Assembly (NCBI RefSeq): GCF_017377395.1
Contig: NZ_CP061800.1
Location: forward strand, 186,001 to 250,000
Length of the DNA stretch: 64,000 nucleotides
Source of the DNA: Desulfonema magnum
GTDB taxonomy: Bacteria > Desulfobacterota > Desulfobacteria > Desulfobacterales > 4be13
Reading direction: 5' to 3'
A program made the position numbers and the translations under genes. Below, in pieces: positions 35,568 to 46,085 of this stretch. How positions within the stretch are numbered: position 1 is the first letter of the stretch; each line of letters begins with the position of its first letter. The notes beneath the pieces are model-generated. The model saw only the letters and a list, made by a program, of their open reading frames with translations. It did not search any database and was not told the DNA's origin.

Positions 35568-37397
35568 TTACTGCCAGAGTATCTCACCGCTGGTTTCCAT
35601 TTTTTCTATAAGATTCTGTCTGTAAATTTCTTTCATCTCATTTCGACTGAGGGTATCCGGGTCCTGATTCAGAAGCCAGGCCAGCGTTTCATTGATCGCT
35701 CCTGTCAGATTAAGCTCCCCCGCAGGTTCCTGCGCGTCATAATTCGCATTTCTGATAAGGATATCTTTTATTGCGTCATTATCCAACATGGGGGCAATAC
35801 CTTTGATCATTGCAGCGACCGCTGTAACATAAGGCGCTGCCATGCTGGTCCCACTACATAATCCAAAGCCTTTTTTCTTGTTTCCGTTTGTTATATCCGC
35901 AGAGGGAATCTTTACCCCCGGTGCCATGATATCCATTTCCTCGCCGGAGTTGGAAAAAGAGGCCAGTTCTCCGAATTTGCCACTGGCTCCGACAGCAATG
36001 ACTTCGGAATATCTCGCGGGATACATAACAGAATATCTGGGAAGTGATTCTCCGGACCCGCTTCCCGCTGAACCGCCGTCTGCTGACCCGCCGTCTGCTG
36101 ATCCGCCGTCTGCTGACCCGCCGTCTGCTGACCCGCCGTCTGCTGACCCGCCGTCTGCTGAACCCCCATCTGCTGAACCCCCATCTGCTGACCCGCCGTC
36201 TGCTGAACCCCCATCTGCTGACCCGCCGTCTGCTGAACCCCCATCTGCTGACCCGCCGTCTGCTGAACCCCCATCTGCTGATCCGCCGTCTGCTGATCCG
36301 CCGTCTGCTGAACCCCCATCTGCTGATCCGCCGTCCGCAAGCCCCTGAAGACCATCTTCATCATCCCAATTGGAATGGTTTCCCACGCTTGCCACTATTG
36401 TAAGATTGGCTTTATAAGCCTCCTGAAAAGCCCGGCGAAGCGCAGGCGTGTCCTGACGGTAGCCAACACTCATATTGATGATATCTATATCGTTATCAAT
36501 GGCCCATTGAAGCCCCATGATGATATTGGAAACATCACCTGTGGCATATTTGTCAAGAATTTTAACAGGATAAATTTCAACATAGTCCTTAGCCTCTCTC
36601 CCCCATTTATATTCAGGATCCAGAAATGTCGTAATAATACCTGTCACATGAGTACCATGACCATTATCATCTATGGTCGGCCCCATCAGCGGCGTTTCTT
36701 CTCCGAATCTTCCAGCCAATCTGTCAATAATATCAATACCTTCATTGAGAGAGTCTTTTATTTTTACATGCTCATTAAAAATTCCGGTATCAAAAATAGC
36801 AATCCGAACTTTGTTTTCTTTTAATCTCTCAAAAACAAAACTGATTTCATCTGTTATCAAATTGGGATCAATCGGGCCTATGAGAGAATCATCATCATAG
36901 GGCTGATCAAGAAGTCTGAGAAGACTCCATGGCCCACGCATTCTCTTGGGGGAGGGAATCTTTTCTATAAAGCTCTTCCCATTATTACTTAACCCTTCGA
37001 TTTCAAATATTTTCCCATCGCCCTCGACAGATTCGACAAGAGGATGATCCGCCACATCACCCAGGATAACCGCGTCGTCCGGAACCCTCATGACCAAAGC
37101 ATTGATAAAAGGGAGCTTCATAACGGTTTTGATATCAAAATCCTTTTTCCATATTTTGCCAACATCTCTGATCTCAGTCCATGTTGCATGTTCCTGAAAC
37201 AGGACGATTTCTTTAACAAATTCTCCCTCCCATTTAAAAGGTTTCTTGGCCTGGGCCGGATAAATAATCAGCCCGCTGCTCACCATAACCAAAAAAAACG
37301 CCAGCAATGTGTTTTTAAGAAACCTCATCTGATTTTCCCGTCCCGGGTTTTTAAAAACACTTTTCACCCTCATTAAAAAATATTTTAAACTTCCCAT
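35568..37397 (-). CDS. Secreted subtilisin-family (S8) peptidase with SADGG repeat loop
   Basis: A 609-residue subtilase. The N terminus has a hydrophobic signal segment (about 27-48, ending YPAQA). An I9-like propeptide region follows (FVKEIVLFQEHATWTEI to VMRVPDDAV). The catalytic triad is clear: Asp in IAIFDTGI, His in DDNGHGTHVTGI, Ser in CSGTSMAAPYV, with oxyanion Asn in VASVGNHSN. Between GNHSNWDDED and YPARYSEVIAVGA sits a run of about 18 SADGG pentapeptides (DNA about 36059-36346). Start 37397 follows AAGGAGGTTGTT. It is exported, probably to the periplasm or outside. Three paralogues follow within 13 kb. The substrate is unknown. Confidence 0.93.
   Translation of the reverse strand: MGSLKYFLMRVKSVFKNPGRENQMRFLKNTLLAFFLVMVSSGLIIYPAQAKKPFKWEGEFVKEIVLFQEHATWTEIRDVGKIWKKDFDIKTVMKLPFINALVMRVPDDAVILGDVADHPLVESVEGDGKIFEIEGLSNNGKSFIEKIPSPKRMRGPWSLLRLLDQPYDDDSLIGPIDPNLITDEISFVFERLKENKVRIAIFDTGIFNEHVKIKDSLNEGIDIIDRLAGRFGEETPLMGPTIDDNGHGTHVTGIITTFLDPEYKWGREAKDYVEIYPVKILDKYATGDVSNIIMGLQWAIDNDIDIINMSVGYRQDTPALRRAFQEAYKANLTIVASVGNHSNWDDEDGLQGLADGGSADGGSADGGSADGGSADGGSADGGSADGGSADGGSADGGSADGGSADGGSADGGSADGGSADGGSADGGSADGGSADGGSADGGSAGSGSGESLPRYSVMYPARYSEVIAVGASGKFGELASFSNSGEEMDIMAPGVKIPSADITNGNKKKGFGLCSGTSMAAPYVTAVAAMIKGIAPMLDNDAIKDILIRNANYDAQEPAGELNLTGAINETLAWLLNQDPDTLSRNEMKEIYRQNLIEKMETSGEILWQ
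36059..36346 (-). repeat. 15-bp coding minisatellite in the first subtilisin gene
   Basis: About 18 in-frame copies of a 15-bp unit encode SADGG. Units differ at two positions in a patchy pattern, as expected from slippage or gene conversion. The plus strand is also open through it, with no coding signal. Confidence 0.9.
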
Positions 37398-38399
37398 AAC
37401 AACCTCCTTGCTTAAATAATTAAAAAAAATTTGTGTGGTAAAATTGCGTTGGCTATCAGGTGTCAGGTAACGATGTTCGGAGCTTTCGACATTGTTCTTT
37501 TCCTAACCCACTACTTTTTATCCTGAAACGACAATCATTTATAATAAAAGTGAATTTTTTATGTGAGGACAATCTGAAATTACCTTTTGCATCGTAACTT
37601 CTTGCAGTGTCCGACCAAATAAATTTTGAGGTCTGACATCCGCCTCACCCGTCAGAACTTATTTGGTCGGACAGGAATTTTCTTCTTGTTATTATGGAAA
37701 GCAAAAATTATGCCATTTGTACCTGATAAGAATCAGTAATATTCGGCGCAAAGCCTTTTCGCAATGTAACTATTTTATATTTATAACAATTATGTTGTTA
37801 ATAAGAATCTGAAACGGAGATGTTCCCGCATCCGCTCACCGTGAGTTTTTTGGCTGTCTCACCGTTTTTTTTGTCCCGCATCATAAAATCAGCAGATGAA
37901 AAATATGCTTTAAACAGAACATTTCCTCGTTCCTACGCTTCGCATGGGAATACCTTTTGGACGCTTTAATTCCCTGATAGCAAACGAAATCCGGACACAA
38001 AGCCTCAGAACCATGCAAAACGCGGGAACGAAACAGACTGAGATTTTTTCATCTGCTGAAACTGGCAATTTAAAACCATTTTTTCTGATTATGAAAAAAT
38101 AATTTATGTTCAAAATACAACATAGGCATAACCCATAATCACGTTTTTTGAATATAATTTATTGATATAAAAAATAAAAACAGAGTGTCCAAAAAACATC
38201 ATAACTTAAATTATTAGTTAATATTATAAAAACTTTCTGAGAACAGCCCGGCAATTTATTACGGGACCCATTCCCATTTTCCCAGTCAACCCTGTAAGGG
38301 AACCCGAAAGAAATAACATACCCGATACAAAAACGTAGGGTGGGTTGCGCTTCGCTCCACCCACCCTACGTCCGAGTATTTTATTTTTGGGAAAATCCT
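37398..38399. other. Noncoding spacer with palindromes and a repeat-family F element
   Basis: It contains the ribosome-binding site of the subtilisin gene, a short GGTGTCAGG run (37455-37467), a hairpin GTCCGACCAAATAA...TTATTTGGTCGGAC (37609-37672), a decayed CGTTCCTACGC palindrome block (37918-38040), one TGTTCAAAATACAACA motif (38107-38122) and a family F element (38286-38400) ending at the stop of the binding-protein gene. I see no gene. Confidence 0.6.
38107..38122 (+). promoter_or_regulatory. TGTTCAAAATACAACA motif upstream of a subtilisin gene
   Basis: Exact copy of the 16-bp motif, about 710 bases upstream of the subtilisin start at 37397. See copies at 48216, 48319, 50582, 50662 and 50734. 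Confidence 0.5.
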
Positions 38400-40034
38400 T
38401 TATCTGCGTCTTATTGAAACTTTCCGGAACGGAATATAAGGGGCCCCCAGATAACCAATCTCCATCCCCTTTACCCAAGGCTGCAAAAGATTATTAAAGG
38501 TGTTGATATGAAGACACAGGACAGGAGCCTCATTCATGACAGTTCGCTCTGTTTTCCGATACATAGTGACCCGTTTTAAATAATCTGTCTCACGGCGGGC
38601 CTGTTCCAACATTTTATCAACTTCAGCATTTTTGTACCCCATGCGATTGGTCGAACTCCGGGAATGAAAGAGTACATAAAGAAAATTGTCCGCATCAGGG
38701 TAATCCGCATACCATGCCGCATAAAACATGGGGGCTTTTTTATCGTTAATGACACCAATAAATTCTTTCCAATTTTTTGCAAACCTGGGAATGATCTGAA
38801 TACCGATCTCAGCCAGATATTTTTGGCAGGCTTCAAGCTGTTTTCTGACATTCTCGCTTTTGGAAACAGTCCAGATATCCGCCGGAGGAAAATTTTCTCC
38901 TTTGGGATAACCTGCCTCTGCCAGCAGCTTACGGGCCTTTTCCACATCATAGGCATATCCTTTGAAATTCGGATCAAACCCGGCAATCCCCGGCGGCAGA
39001 ACACCTTTGGCCGGAACACTTCCCCGCTTGGTAATTTCCCTGACAATGGTTTCTGTATCCACTGCATATGAAACAGCCTGACGAACCCGGTGATCATCAA
39101 AAGGCGGTATGCTCTGGTTCATACCGATATAAACAAGATTCAGACCGGGAGTGCTGCTAAACTGGTAATTTTTTGTATAACGGGAGGTTGCGATGATTTC
39201 GTCATATTTGTCGCTGGGGATGAATGCCTGATCCAGAAGTCCTTTCTCAAAATCATTGAAAATGACTTCCCACTGATCATTGGAGTAAATGCGAAAATTC
39301 AGGGTTTCAATAATCGGAGGGCCTGCAAAATACGCTTTGTTTGCAGAAAGAACAATGCGATTACCGGGTTCCCGTGTATGCAGACGAAAAGGGCCTGTGC
39401 CCACAGGCGTTTTCCCGAAATCCGGTCCCACGGCCTCCTTGGGAACGACAGCGGCATTCACTGTGGCCAGGATAGAAATAAAAGGTGCGAAAGGTTCCCT
39501 AAGTTCGATCTTAAAGGTATAAGGATCAGGAGCGCTCAGGCCATTGACGGTTTGGCTTTTTCCTTCATGAAATTCGGACGCTCCCAGTATATGGGAAAAA
39601 AATGATGCCACAGGAGACTGCGTTTCAGGATCAAGGAGACGTTGAAGTGAATAAACAAAATCAGCAGCTATGACTTCTCTTCCGTTGTGAAATTTAACCC
39701 CTTTGCGAAGAAAAAAAGTATAAGTACGATGATCTCTGGAAATCATCCATCGTCTTGCAATTGCGGGAACAATATTGAGGTCTTTGTCAAATTCCACCAG
39801 TCCGTCAAAAATATTTAAAGCGACATTTACAGCATAAACACTTGTAATATAAGCAGGATCAAGTTTACCGGGTTCGCTGGCAAGGGGGACCCGGTACTCT
39901 GCCCCGGGTTTTGCCTGATCATTTTTTGACGAATCTGCCGCGAGGACCGACCCCGCCCACAGCAGAAACAACAGTACCGACACGATGGCTGCTGACATGA
40001 GTCGAAATTTTGGTGTTGAATTTTTTTTCATCAT
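38400..40034 (-). CDS. Peptide/nickel-type ABC solute-binding protein (SBP family 5), orphan paralogue
   Basis: A 544-residue protein closely similar throughout to the one at 24719-26344 (shared RWMISRDHRTYTFFLRKGVKFHNGREV, ITKRGSVPAKGVLPPGIAGF, YADYPDADNFLYVLFHS). The signal peptide (about 1-33) ends SVLAADS. The ATG at 40034 follows GGAAGGAATG-like sequence. It lies about 220 bases from the hybrid kinase stop (40258), both on the minus strand with the kinase upstream, so gene order is reversed relative to the first pair. No permease or ATPase genes are adjacent. Ligand presentation to the kinase is inferred. Confidence 0.92.
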   Translation of the reverse strand: MMKKNSTPKFRLMSAAIVSVLLFLLWAGSVLAADSSKNDQAKPGAEYRVPLASEPGKLDPAYITSVYAVNVALNIFDGLVEFDKDLNIVPAIARRWMISRDHRTYTFFLRKGVKFHNGREVIAADFVYSLQRLLDPETQSPVASFFSHILGASEFHEGKSQTVNGLSAPDPYTFKIELREPFAPFISILATVNAAVVPKEAVGPDFGKTPVGTGPFRLHTREPGNRIVLSANKAYFAGPPIIETLNFRIYSNDQWEVIFNDFEKGLLDQAFIPSDKYDEIIATSRYTKNYQFSSTPGLNLVYIGMNQSIPPFDDHRVRQAVSYAVDTETIVREITKRGSVPAKGVLPPGIAGFDPNFKGYAYDVEKARKLLAEAGYPKGENFPPADIWTVSKSENVRKQLEACQKYLAEIGIQIIPRFAKNWKEFIGVINDKKAPMFYAAWYADYPDADNFLYVLFHSRSSTNRMGYKNAEVDKMLEQARRETDYLKRVTMYRKTERTVMNEAPVLCLHINTFNNLLQPWVKGMEIGYLGAPYIPFRKVSIRRR

Positions 40035-40257
40035 TCCTTCCTTTCTGTATTGCTTCTGAGGGTAAAAAACATAATTTTACACGCAGTGCTGCCCCGGGCG
40101 GATAAAAATCTCACAGACAGCATTGCCCCAATTGCAACCCTGTTTTTATTCCGCATGTTTTTATGGTTTAAAAATCATGGGGTTATAAAATACAGAGACA
40201 AACAGGATCAGTTTTTTTAACGCATTGATACCATGTTCATCCCCCGGTGCCACCCCG

Positions 40258-43212
40258 TCAGGAATTTTCAGACTCAGCGATTAATGCTTTCCGCACCCTT
40301 TCATACTCTGCCTCAATCTTCGGCAGCAGTTCTCCGGCTGCCTCAGTCATGTTTGCCCTCCCCATGTCCTCCATCTCCTTGCACAAAGAAGCCAGACCTG
40401 TTGCGCCCATATTTCCGCTGGCTGACTTGAAACTGTGTGCGATTTCTCTTATGGCGTCAGAATCATTCTGCGAGACAGCCTCTCTTATGGCCTGTAAGAG
40501 CTTTGCTGAGTCTCGCAAATAGGTTCCGATAATCTGCCTCATAAAATTCGGACTGCCCTGTTTTTCTATAAAACGTATCTCATCCAGTATGTCAGAATCA
40601 ACAGGACACGAAAGCCGCGGTGATTCTTCGACAGATACCTGATTCGGAGACAGAGGCTGCTGCTCCCGGACAGATTCAGTTTCAGACAGCCAGCGTTTCA
40701 GAACCTCTCCTATCTGGTTCCGGGTAAACGGCTTGCTCAGATAATCATCCATCCCCGCGTCCAGACATCGCTGACGAAAACTGTCTATGGCGTGAGCAGT
40801 CAGCGCAATAATCGGAATATGCAGCGACCTCATGGCGTCGGATATTTCAGTTTCTGACATTATGCGCTTTTCCTTTTCCCTGATAATGCGGGTCGCCTCA
40901 TAGCCATCCATTTCAGGCATCCGACAGTCCATAAAAATCAGATCATATTTCCCGCTGACAAACGCGTGAACAGCTTCTTTCCCATTGTTTGCCACATCCA
41001 CATCACACCCGAAAGTTTCCAAAAAAGCTTTCGAAACCTCCTGATTTACAAGATTGTCTTCAGCCAGAAGGACAGAAATATGAAATTTTTCCATTTGTTC
41101 CTCTTCAGCATCCTCGGGCCTTCCAGGACTGTCTGTCAAAGTGTTAAGACAGGAATAAAGCGGGGACTGACATATTGGAATATCCAAACAAGCTGACACA
41201 CCGGCCTGCCGTATTTCCTCAAGATCGCCATAAGACTTGCCGGATATTAACAGAATCACCCGGGTTTTTGCGATCACGGGGTCGGATTTGACCGTGCGGA
41301 CCAGCGTCAGACCATCCATGCCAGGCAAAGATCTCTTCAGAATCACCACATCATAAGGTTTGCCTTCAGCCACGGCATGACGCAACATTTCAATAGCCGC
41401 GTCTCCTTTTTCAGTCTGAACAGTTTTTCCCTTCCATGATGTCAGATAATGACACAGAATATTTCTTCTGGTGTCGCTGCCATCAATAATAAGTATGCTC
41501 AGACCATTCAGATTGAAACGGGGAAATGTTTCGATCTTATCCGTAATGGTCTGTTTTTTCAGGTATGCGGTAAACCAGAACGTGGAACCTTTTCCAAGTT
41601 CACTTCTGACACCGAGCTGTCCTCCCATTTTCTCAACCAGTTGTTTACAGATTGTCAGTCCGAGACCAGTACCGCCGTATTTCCGGGTGGTGGAGGTGTC
41701 TGCCTGGGAAAAGGGTTCAAAAATACTTTTTTGGCTCTCACGTGTCAGTCCGATACCTGTGTCGCTGACTTCAAACTTTAGTAATACTCTGTCCCCCGCG
41801 TCCTTGTTTTTGAGAACAGAGACCTGTATCTCCCCTTCTTTGGTAAACTTTATGGCATTTCCCATCAGATTGGTCAGAATCTGACGTAACCGGACACTGT
41901 CTCCGCACACGTCAGCCGGGACATTACTATGTATGAGACAGGCCATTTCCAGGTCTTTGCTATGGGCACGTTCAGCAAGAAGCCGGGTAACATCTTCAAC
42001 AGTCTGACAAAGATTGAAGCCGGCAACCTCCAATTCAAGTTTGCCCGCCTCAATTTTAGACAGATCAAGGATATCATTGATGATTTCCAGTAAAATCTGA
42101 CCAGATTTGCTTATCATCTCGACTTGCTGTCTCTGCAGATCATTGAGTTCTGTTCGTAATAACAGTTCAGCCATTCCCAGTACGCCGTTCATGGGGGTGC
42201 GGATCTCGTGGCTCATACTGGCCAGAAATTTGGACTTGGCCTGATTCGCTCTTTCCGCAATTTCCATGGCTTTTTTCGATGCCTTTTCTGCCCGCTCACG
42301 TTCTCTGACTTCTATCTTCAACTGTTCATTGATGATTCGGAGTTTTCCAGTGCGTTTTTCCACCAGTTCCTCAAGGTAACCGCGGTACGCTTCCAATTTT
42401 TCTTCTGCGCGCTTTCGTTCGACAATTTCGTGCTGAAGCTTTTCATTAGAGGATTTCAGTTCAAGAATATGCTCTTTCAGCATCTCTTGCATGGAAAGAA
42501 AACGCGTTCCAAGATAACCGATTTCATCACGGGTGCTGATATGTATGGGATTTTCATATTCCCTGTTGGAAATGGCCTCCACACTTCTGACAAGTGTGTT
42601 CACAGGCCGGGTGATACGGCTGGTCAGAAATAACGAGCCAATGCAGCCTAAGAGCAACGCAGCGCCTCCCAGGATAAACAGCCTGACCCGTGTTTCCAGA
42701 ATGGCTGCGTTCATATCCGCGATGGACAGACCAATACATACGTTGCCCCATCTTTCCTCATGAATCAGGATAGGCAGCGTGATGTCACAAATTTCATCGT
42801 CAGAAAGCCTTCGATATCGGACACTTTCGTTATCATTTCTAAGGGCCCATTTTATCATCATATCGCTGAAAACTTCCTCTTTCATAGGCCGGGGCCCGCT
42901 GTAGGCAGCCACATCTCCGTTGAAAAGCAGGATCGCCACATAAATAAGGCCGCTCTGATGGGCTATTTTTTCAACAGATTGCCTTATTTTTACATAATCA
43001 TAGCTGACCACGTAGTTGGTGTTTATTGCTGAGAGGTTTCTGGCAATAAAAAATCCGCGCTTGAGAAATTCATCCATTACAGATTCCCGCATCTGATTTT
43101 CAACAAGAAAGATAATCGCAGACATAAGCACGCACTCAAGGATGATAATTCCAATCATGAACTTGGTACGGAGCCGAATCTTGATGTCTTTCTGGGAATC
43201 CCGAATTTTCAT
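40258..43212 (-). CDS. Hybrid sensor histidine kinase, HAMP-HisKA-HATPase-REC-REC-HPt
   Basis: A 984-residue membrane kinase, paralogue of the one at 26645-29128 over the sensor and kinase parts ([30 protein letters not shown]). After HAMP there is a coiled coil (about 240-340), then HisKA ([16 protein letters not shown]), HATPase, two receivers and an HPt ([13 protein letters not shown]). In the first receiver the aspartate is replaced: [13 protein letters not shown], so it probably cannot be phosphorylated. The second is intact ([14 protein letters not shown]). The start at 43212 ([14 protein letters not shown]) is chosen because it aligns exactly with the paralogue's N terminus; 43254 is an alternative. 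Confidence 0.92.
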   Translation of the reverse strand: MKIRDSQKDIKIRLRTKFMIGIIILECVLMSAIIFLVENQMRESVMDEFLKRGFFIARNLSAINTNYVVSYDYVKIRQSVEKIAHQSGLIYVAILLFNGDVAAYSGPRPMKEEVFSDMMIKWALRNDNESVRYRRLSDDEICDITLPILIHEERWGNVCIGLSIADMNAAILETRVRLFILGGAALLLGCIGSLFLTSRITRPVNTLVRSVEAISNREYENPIHISTRDEIGYLGTRFLSMQEMLKEHILELKSSNEKLQHEIVERKRAEEKLEAYRGYLEELVEKRTGKLRIINEQLKIEVRERERAEKASKKAMEIAERANQAKSKFLASMSHEIRTPMNGVLGMAELLLRTELNDLQRQQVEMISKSGQILLEIINDILDLSKIEAGKLELEVAGFNLCQTVEDVTRLLAERAHSKDLEMACLIHSNVPADVCGDSVRLRQILTNLMGNAIKFTKEGEIQVSVLKNKDAGDRVLLKFEVSDTGIGLTRESQKSIFEPFSQADTSTTRKYGGTGLGLTICKQLVEKMGGQLGVRSELGKGSTFWFTAYLKKQTITDKIETFPRFNLNGLSILIIDGSDTRRNILCHYLTSWKGKTVQTEKGDAAIEMLRHAVAEGKPYDVVILKRSLPGMDGLTLVRTVKSDPVIAKTRVILLISGKSYGDLEEIRQAGVSACLDIPICQSPLYSCLNTLTDSPGRPEDAEEEQMEKFHISVLLAEDNLVNQEVSKAFLETFGCDVDVANNGKEAVHAFVSGKYDLIFMDCRMPEMDGYEATRIIREKEKRIMSETEISDAMRSLHIPIIALTAHAIDSFRQRCLDAGMDDYLSKPFTRNQIGEVLKRWLSETESVREQQPLSPNQVSVEESPRLSCPVDSDILDEIRFIEKQGSPNFMRQIIGTYLRDSAKLLQAIREAVSQNDSDAIREIAHSFKSASGNMGATGLASLCKEMEDMGRANMTEAAGELLPKIEAEYERVRKALIAESENS

Positions 43213-43717
43213 CTTTAATTTAAAGCGCCTTGGTGAGATCGGAAATAATTTCATTAAAGCTTCCGGAAGGAGCAGTGTTTTGACGGATTTCGATTGACTC
43301 CCCGGAGATGGAAAAATATGCCACAGAGACAAAATGCAGGCCTGCTCTTTCCGGGCATATTTTTATAATGCTGTAAATATACAAAAAAATCAGCTGCTTC
43401 TGAACGTAAATAGGCTTTCATCAGCTTGAAAATTTTCATTTCTCAGCGGACGAATTCTTGCGCAGGAAAAAATTAAAACTGGACGAGTATATTACCTGAC
43501 TGTTATCAATTCTCGTAAATTTTTGAAGAATCATATTGTAACCTTCTTCAAACACAGATTTTCAAAATTTCGGAATATATTAATATCCATTTTAATTTCA
43601 AAAGGTTATAATAAAAATTTAATTATAAGTCATATTGTTAAAAGGATAATTGAAGGAAGGAAAGAAGTCAAGATGCTTTGATGCTTTCACTGAATATCAG
43701 CCAGATGAAAATTTCCT

Positions 43718-44116
43718 CAGCGTCTTTTTGAAAAGAAAGAAATATGAGCAGTTATAAAAGACTATGATCATATCTCCGTGTCACAGTCACATTTTCTCAG
43801 GACATGTCTTTTAAAACAGGTGCCAGGAACGGCGTCAATCCCCTTTCCGGCTTCCCCAACAATACTGTTGATTTAACGGTATTTTCTCCGGAGTGCGAAA
43901 AATGCTTTTTCGCAAGCGCAAAAATATAATTTTTGCACTCCGGATCCGTTCGGAATTGCTTTTCGGACAGGCTCCCGATGTCTTCGCTGCAAAAAAACAG
44001 CCACAAAGGCACCGGGACACAAAGTGACTTCGTGAGCCTTCGTGTCTTCGTGTCTTCGTGGCAAAAAACAGCCACTTATGATTACTCTATTCTTTACTTT
44101 TCAAACAAGCTCTCAG
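43718..44116. repeat. Family D element carrying a nested CCGGAGTGC palindrome
   Basis: The ends CAGCGTCTTTTTGAAAAG and TTACTTTTCAAACAAGCTCT and nearly all the interior match 32607-32919. Relative to that copy, about 80-90 extra bases lie after GCTTTCCGGCTTCCC..., including a palindrome CCGGAGTGCGAAAAATGC...ATTTTTGCACTCCGGA (43889-43945). This shows one repeat inserted into another. Confidence 0.8.
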
Positions 44117-44360
44117 AAGGGGCCAGCAGATGTGAATGACCGAAAAAACAGAGTGTGGTGCAATGAATAATTATTGTACTGCCAATCCATCAGGAGCAAG
44201 GGATGAGGTGGCCAGTCAGCACAAAAAAAGGTCAATAATTTTCAGATAAAAATTTTTGAGTCTGATCAATATAGCCTGCTGTGTCTGATATGTCACTACA
44301 AGGATTTGGTATAGGAAGGGGGGGATAAACGCTTCATTTTCTATGAAATAATGTCCAGAC

Positions 44361-44430
44361 CCTGCCGGACGGGATGTTTTGCCGGACAGAATTTTTTTGC
44401 CGGACAGGGTTTGCAGCCCCGTCCGGCAAA
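44361..44430. terminator. CCGGACGGG palindromes after the second subtilisin gene (family G)
   Basis: TGCCGGACGGG...GCCGGACAGGG...CCCCGTCCGGCAAAAAAA forms a stable hairpin followed by an A/T run, about 55 bases beyond the stop of the gene at 44483-45931. Other family G copies are at 50951-50985, 51241-51334 and 57937-58032. Confidence 0.5.
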
Positions 44431-44482
44431 AAAATCCGAACTCCGATTTTCTGTTTTGGGGTGTCCGTATAACAAATTATAT

Positions 44483-45931
44483 TTATTGACGACGTTGCAC
44501 TTCCTCAAGTGCCCCCACCAGATTGAGTTTGCCGTCAGTTGTGCTATTGACAAGAATTTCCCTGATTTCATAGGGTGATATCATATTATTTCGATCCAGG
44601 GAGAGCATCAGGGCAATGGATCCGCTCACATGGGGCGTTGCCATGCTGGTTCCGTTACAGGTACCGTACTTGGTGATTTCCATGACGTTTGAAGAAACAA
44701 TGCCTTCGCCCGGAGCAGTCAGTTCAACTTCCGGCCCGGTGTTTGAAAAACCAGCCACGTCTCCGAAAGAGGTATGCGCACCAACCGCAATCACTTCAGG
44801 ATATGCAGCAGGATACATCACCGGATATGGATTTTCAACGACACCATCGCCTGAAGCCCCGCCATCACCTGCGCCACCATCACCTGCGCCACCGTCCCCT
44901 GCGCCGCCGTCCCCTGCGCCACCGTCCCCTGCGCCGCCATCCCCTGCGCCGCCGTCTCCGGAGGTCTGTCCATCTTCTATCCAGTTGGAATGATTGCCTG
45001 ACGCACCCACCATGATGATACCAGCCTCATATGCCTTTTGGATTGCCAGATGAACTGTGGGATTATCTTCACGGAAGGCGAGGCTCATATTGATGATATC
45101 CATCTCGTTGTTAATGGCCCACTGAATCGCCATGATAAGGCTTGAAACCTCACCCATGGCATTTTCATCAAGAACTTTTACCGCATACAGCTTGCTTGTC
45201 CTTGCCAGTCCCGTGCGTCTGGCCACAATGGTTGCCGCGACATGGGTTCCGTGGCCGTTATCATCCATAGCCATTCCCGGTATCATATTTACACAATCAA
45301 ATCCGCCCTCAACATAATTATCAAGTCTGGGGTGGGTGTAATCTACCCCGGTGTCAAAAATTGCAATTTTGATGTGTTTCAGATAGCTTCGTTCCATGGC
45401 ATCTCTGACGATCTGGGGAACAGCATTCGGGTCATACAGACTCATCGTAAAACCAGGATCATAAGGCTGTTCATAAAGTTGCAGAATTCCCCAGGGCCGC
45501 TCTCCGTTAAAAATGGCATTGTCCAGAATAGGGCTGATAAACCTTATCGGCTCCGAAGCCCCGCCGTCTCCGGCTCCACCGTCTCCGGCCCCACCGTCTC
45601 CGGCCCCACCGTCTCCTGAAGCCACAACCGCCTGAAGTTCCACCTGCTGATCTTCTTCAACACGCAGCACCCGGTCATCATCAGCCAGTTCGGCAGATGT
45701 AATTGTATCGGGAACACTTAAAACAGCCCCGTCAACAAAAGGAACTCGTCTGAGGGTGACAACTCCGGCTGCTTCCCAACCTTCAAGGTAATCAATTCTC
45801 TGAGGCGGTTGGGTATTTTCCTGAAAAATGACGATTTTTTTCACCATCCCGGCCGCAGTGACCTGGCTAAACATCATGGAAACAATTACAGCCATTGTAA
45901 ATAACAGGGTTCGACTCAAGACTTTCTTCAT
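44483..45931 (-). CDS. Secreted subtilisin-family (S8) peptidase with two GDGGA repeat tracts
   Basis: A 482-residue subtilase with signal peptide (about 1-27, ending VTAAG), I9-like propeptide (VKKIVIFQENTQPPQRIDY to VLSVPDTITSAELADDDRV), then a four-copy GDGGA tract, then the catalytic domain: Asp in IAIFDTGVDYTHP, His in DDNGHGTHVAATIV, Asn in GASGNHSN, Ser in CNGTSMATPHVSG. A second tract of seven GDGGA lies between GNHSNWIEDGQ and YPVMYPAAYPEVIAVGA. AGGAGGTG precedes the ATG. The first tract lies at the likely propeptide cleavage junction. Close paralogue of 46086-47489. Confidence 0.94.
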   Translation of the reverse strand: MKKVLSRTLLFTMAVIVSMMFSQVTAAGMVKKIVIFQENTQPPQRIDYLEGWEAAGVVTLRRVPFVDGAVLSVPDTITSAELADDDRVLRVEEDQQVELQAVVASGDGGAGDGGAGDGGAGDGGASEPIRFISPILDNAIFNGERPWGILQLYEQPYDPGFTMSLYDPNAVPQIVRDAMERSYLKHIKIAIFDTGVDYTHPRLDNYVEGGFDCVNMIPGMAMDDNGHGTHVAATIVARRTGLARTSKLYAVKVLDENAMGEVSSLIMAIQWAINNEMDIINMSLAFREDNPTVHLAIQKAYEAGIIMVGASGNHSNWIEDGQTSGDGGAGDGGAGDGGAGDGGAGDGGAGDGGAGDGGASGDGVVENPYPVMYPAAYPEVIAVGAHTSFGDVAGFSNTGPEVELTAPGEGIVSSNVMEITKYGTCNGTSMATPHVSGSIALMLSLDRNNMISPYEIREILVNSTTDGKLNLVGALEEVQRRQ

Positions 45932-45986
45932 GCTGCACCTCCTAAAATTTAAAAGTTCCTAACCGCAAAACTTAAGAAAAAAATTA

Positions 45987-46073
45987 TCCGGAGTGCCAAA
46001 CTTGCAGTTTGGCAATATTTCAGCCACCTGTAAAGTGGGGGAATCTGCCAAACTGTAAGTTTGGCACTCCGGA
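45987..46073. repeat. Palindromic element, family E
   Basis: TCCGGAGTGCCAAACTTGCA and its complement bound an 87-bp element that fills the 154-base space between the third subtilisin gene (stop at 46086) and the start of the second (45931). Confidence 0.85.
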
Positions 46074-46085
46074 TTTTACATCCAC

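Larger units (their letters stand above)
43213..44482. other. Noncoding interval with a nested family D element
   Basis: Apart from the family D element (43718-44116) and CCGGACGGG repeats (44361-44430), it holds AT-rich sequence with no convincing gene. CAAGGATTTGGTATAGGAAG (about 44290-44309) resembles the ends of the element at 18219-18431. Confidence 0.5.

Noticed and set aside
35842-36403. Plus-strand frames rich in PPSADPPSA or RRLLTRRLL
   Set aside because: They are the antisense of the SADGG coding repeat of the subtilisin gene, which has a full catalytic triad and signal peptide on the minus strand.
44616-45015. Plus-strand PAPPSP-rich frames
   Set aside because: They are the antisense of the GDGGA repeat in the second subtilisin gene.
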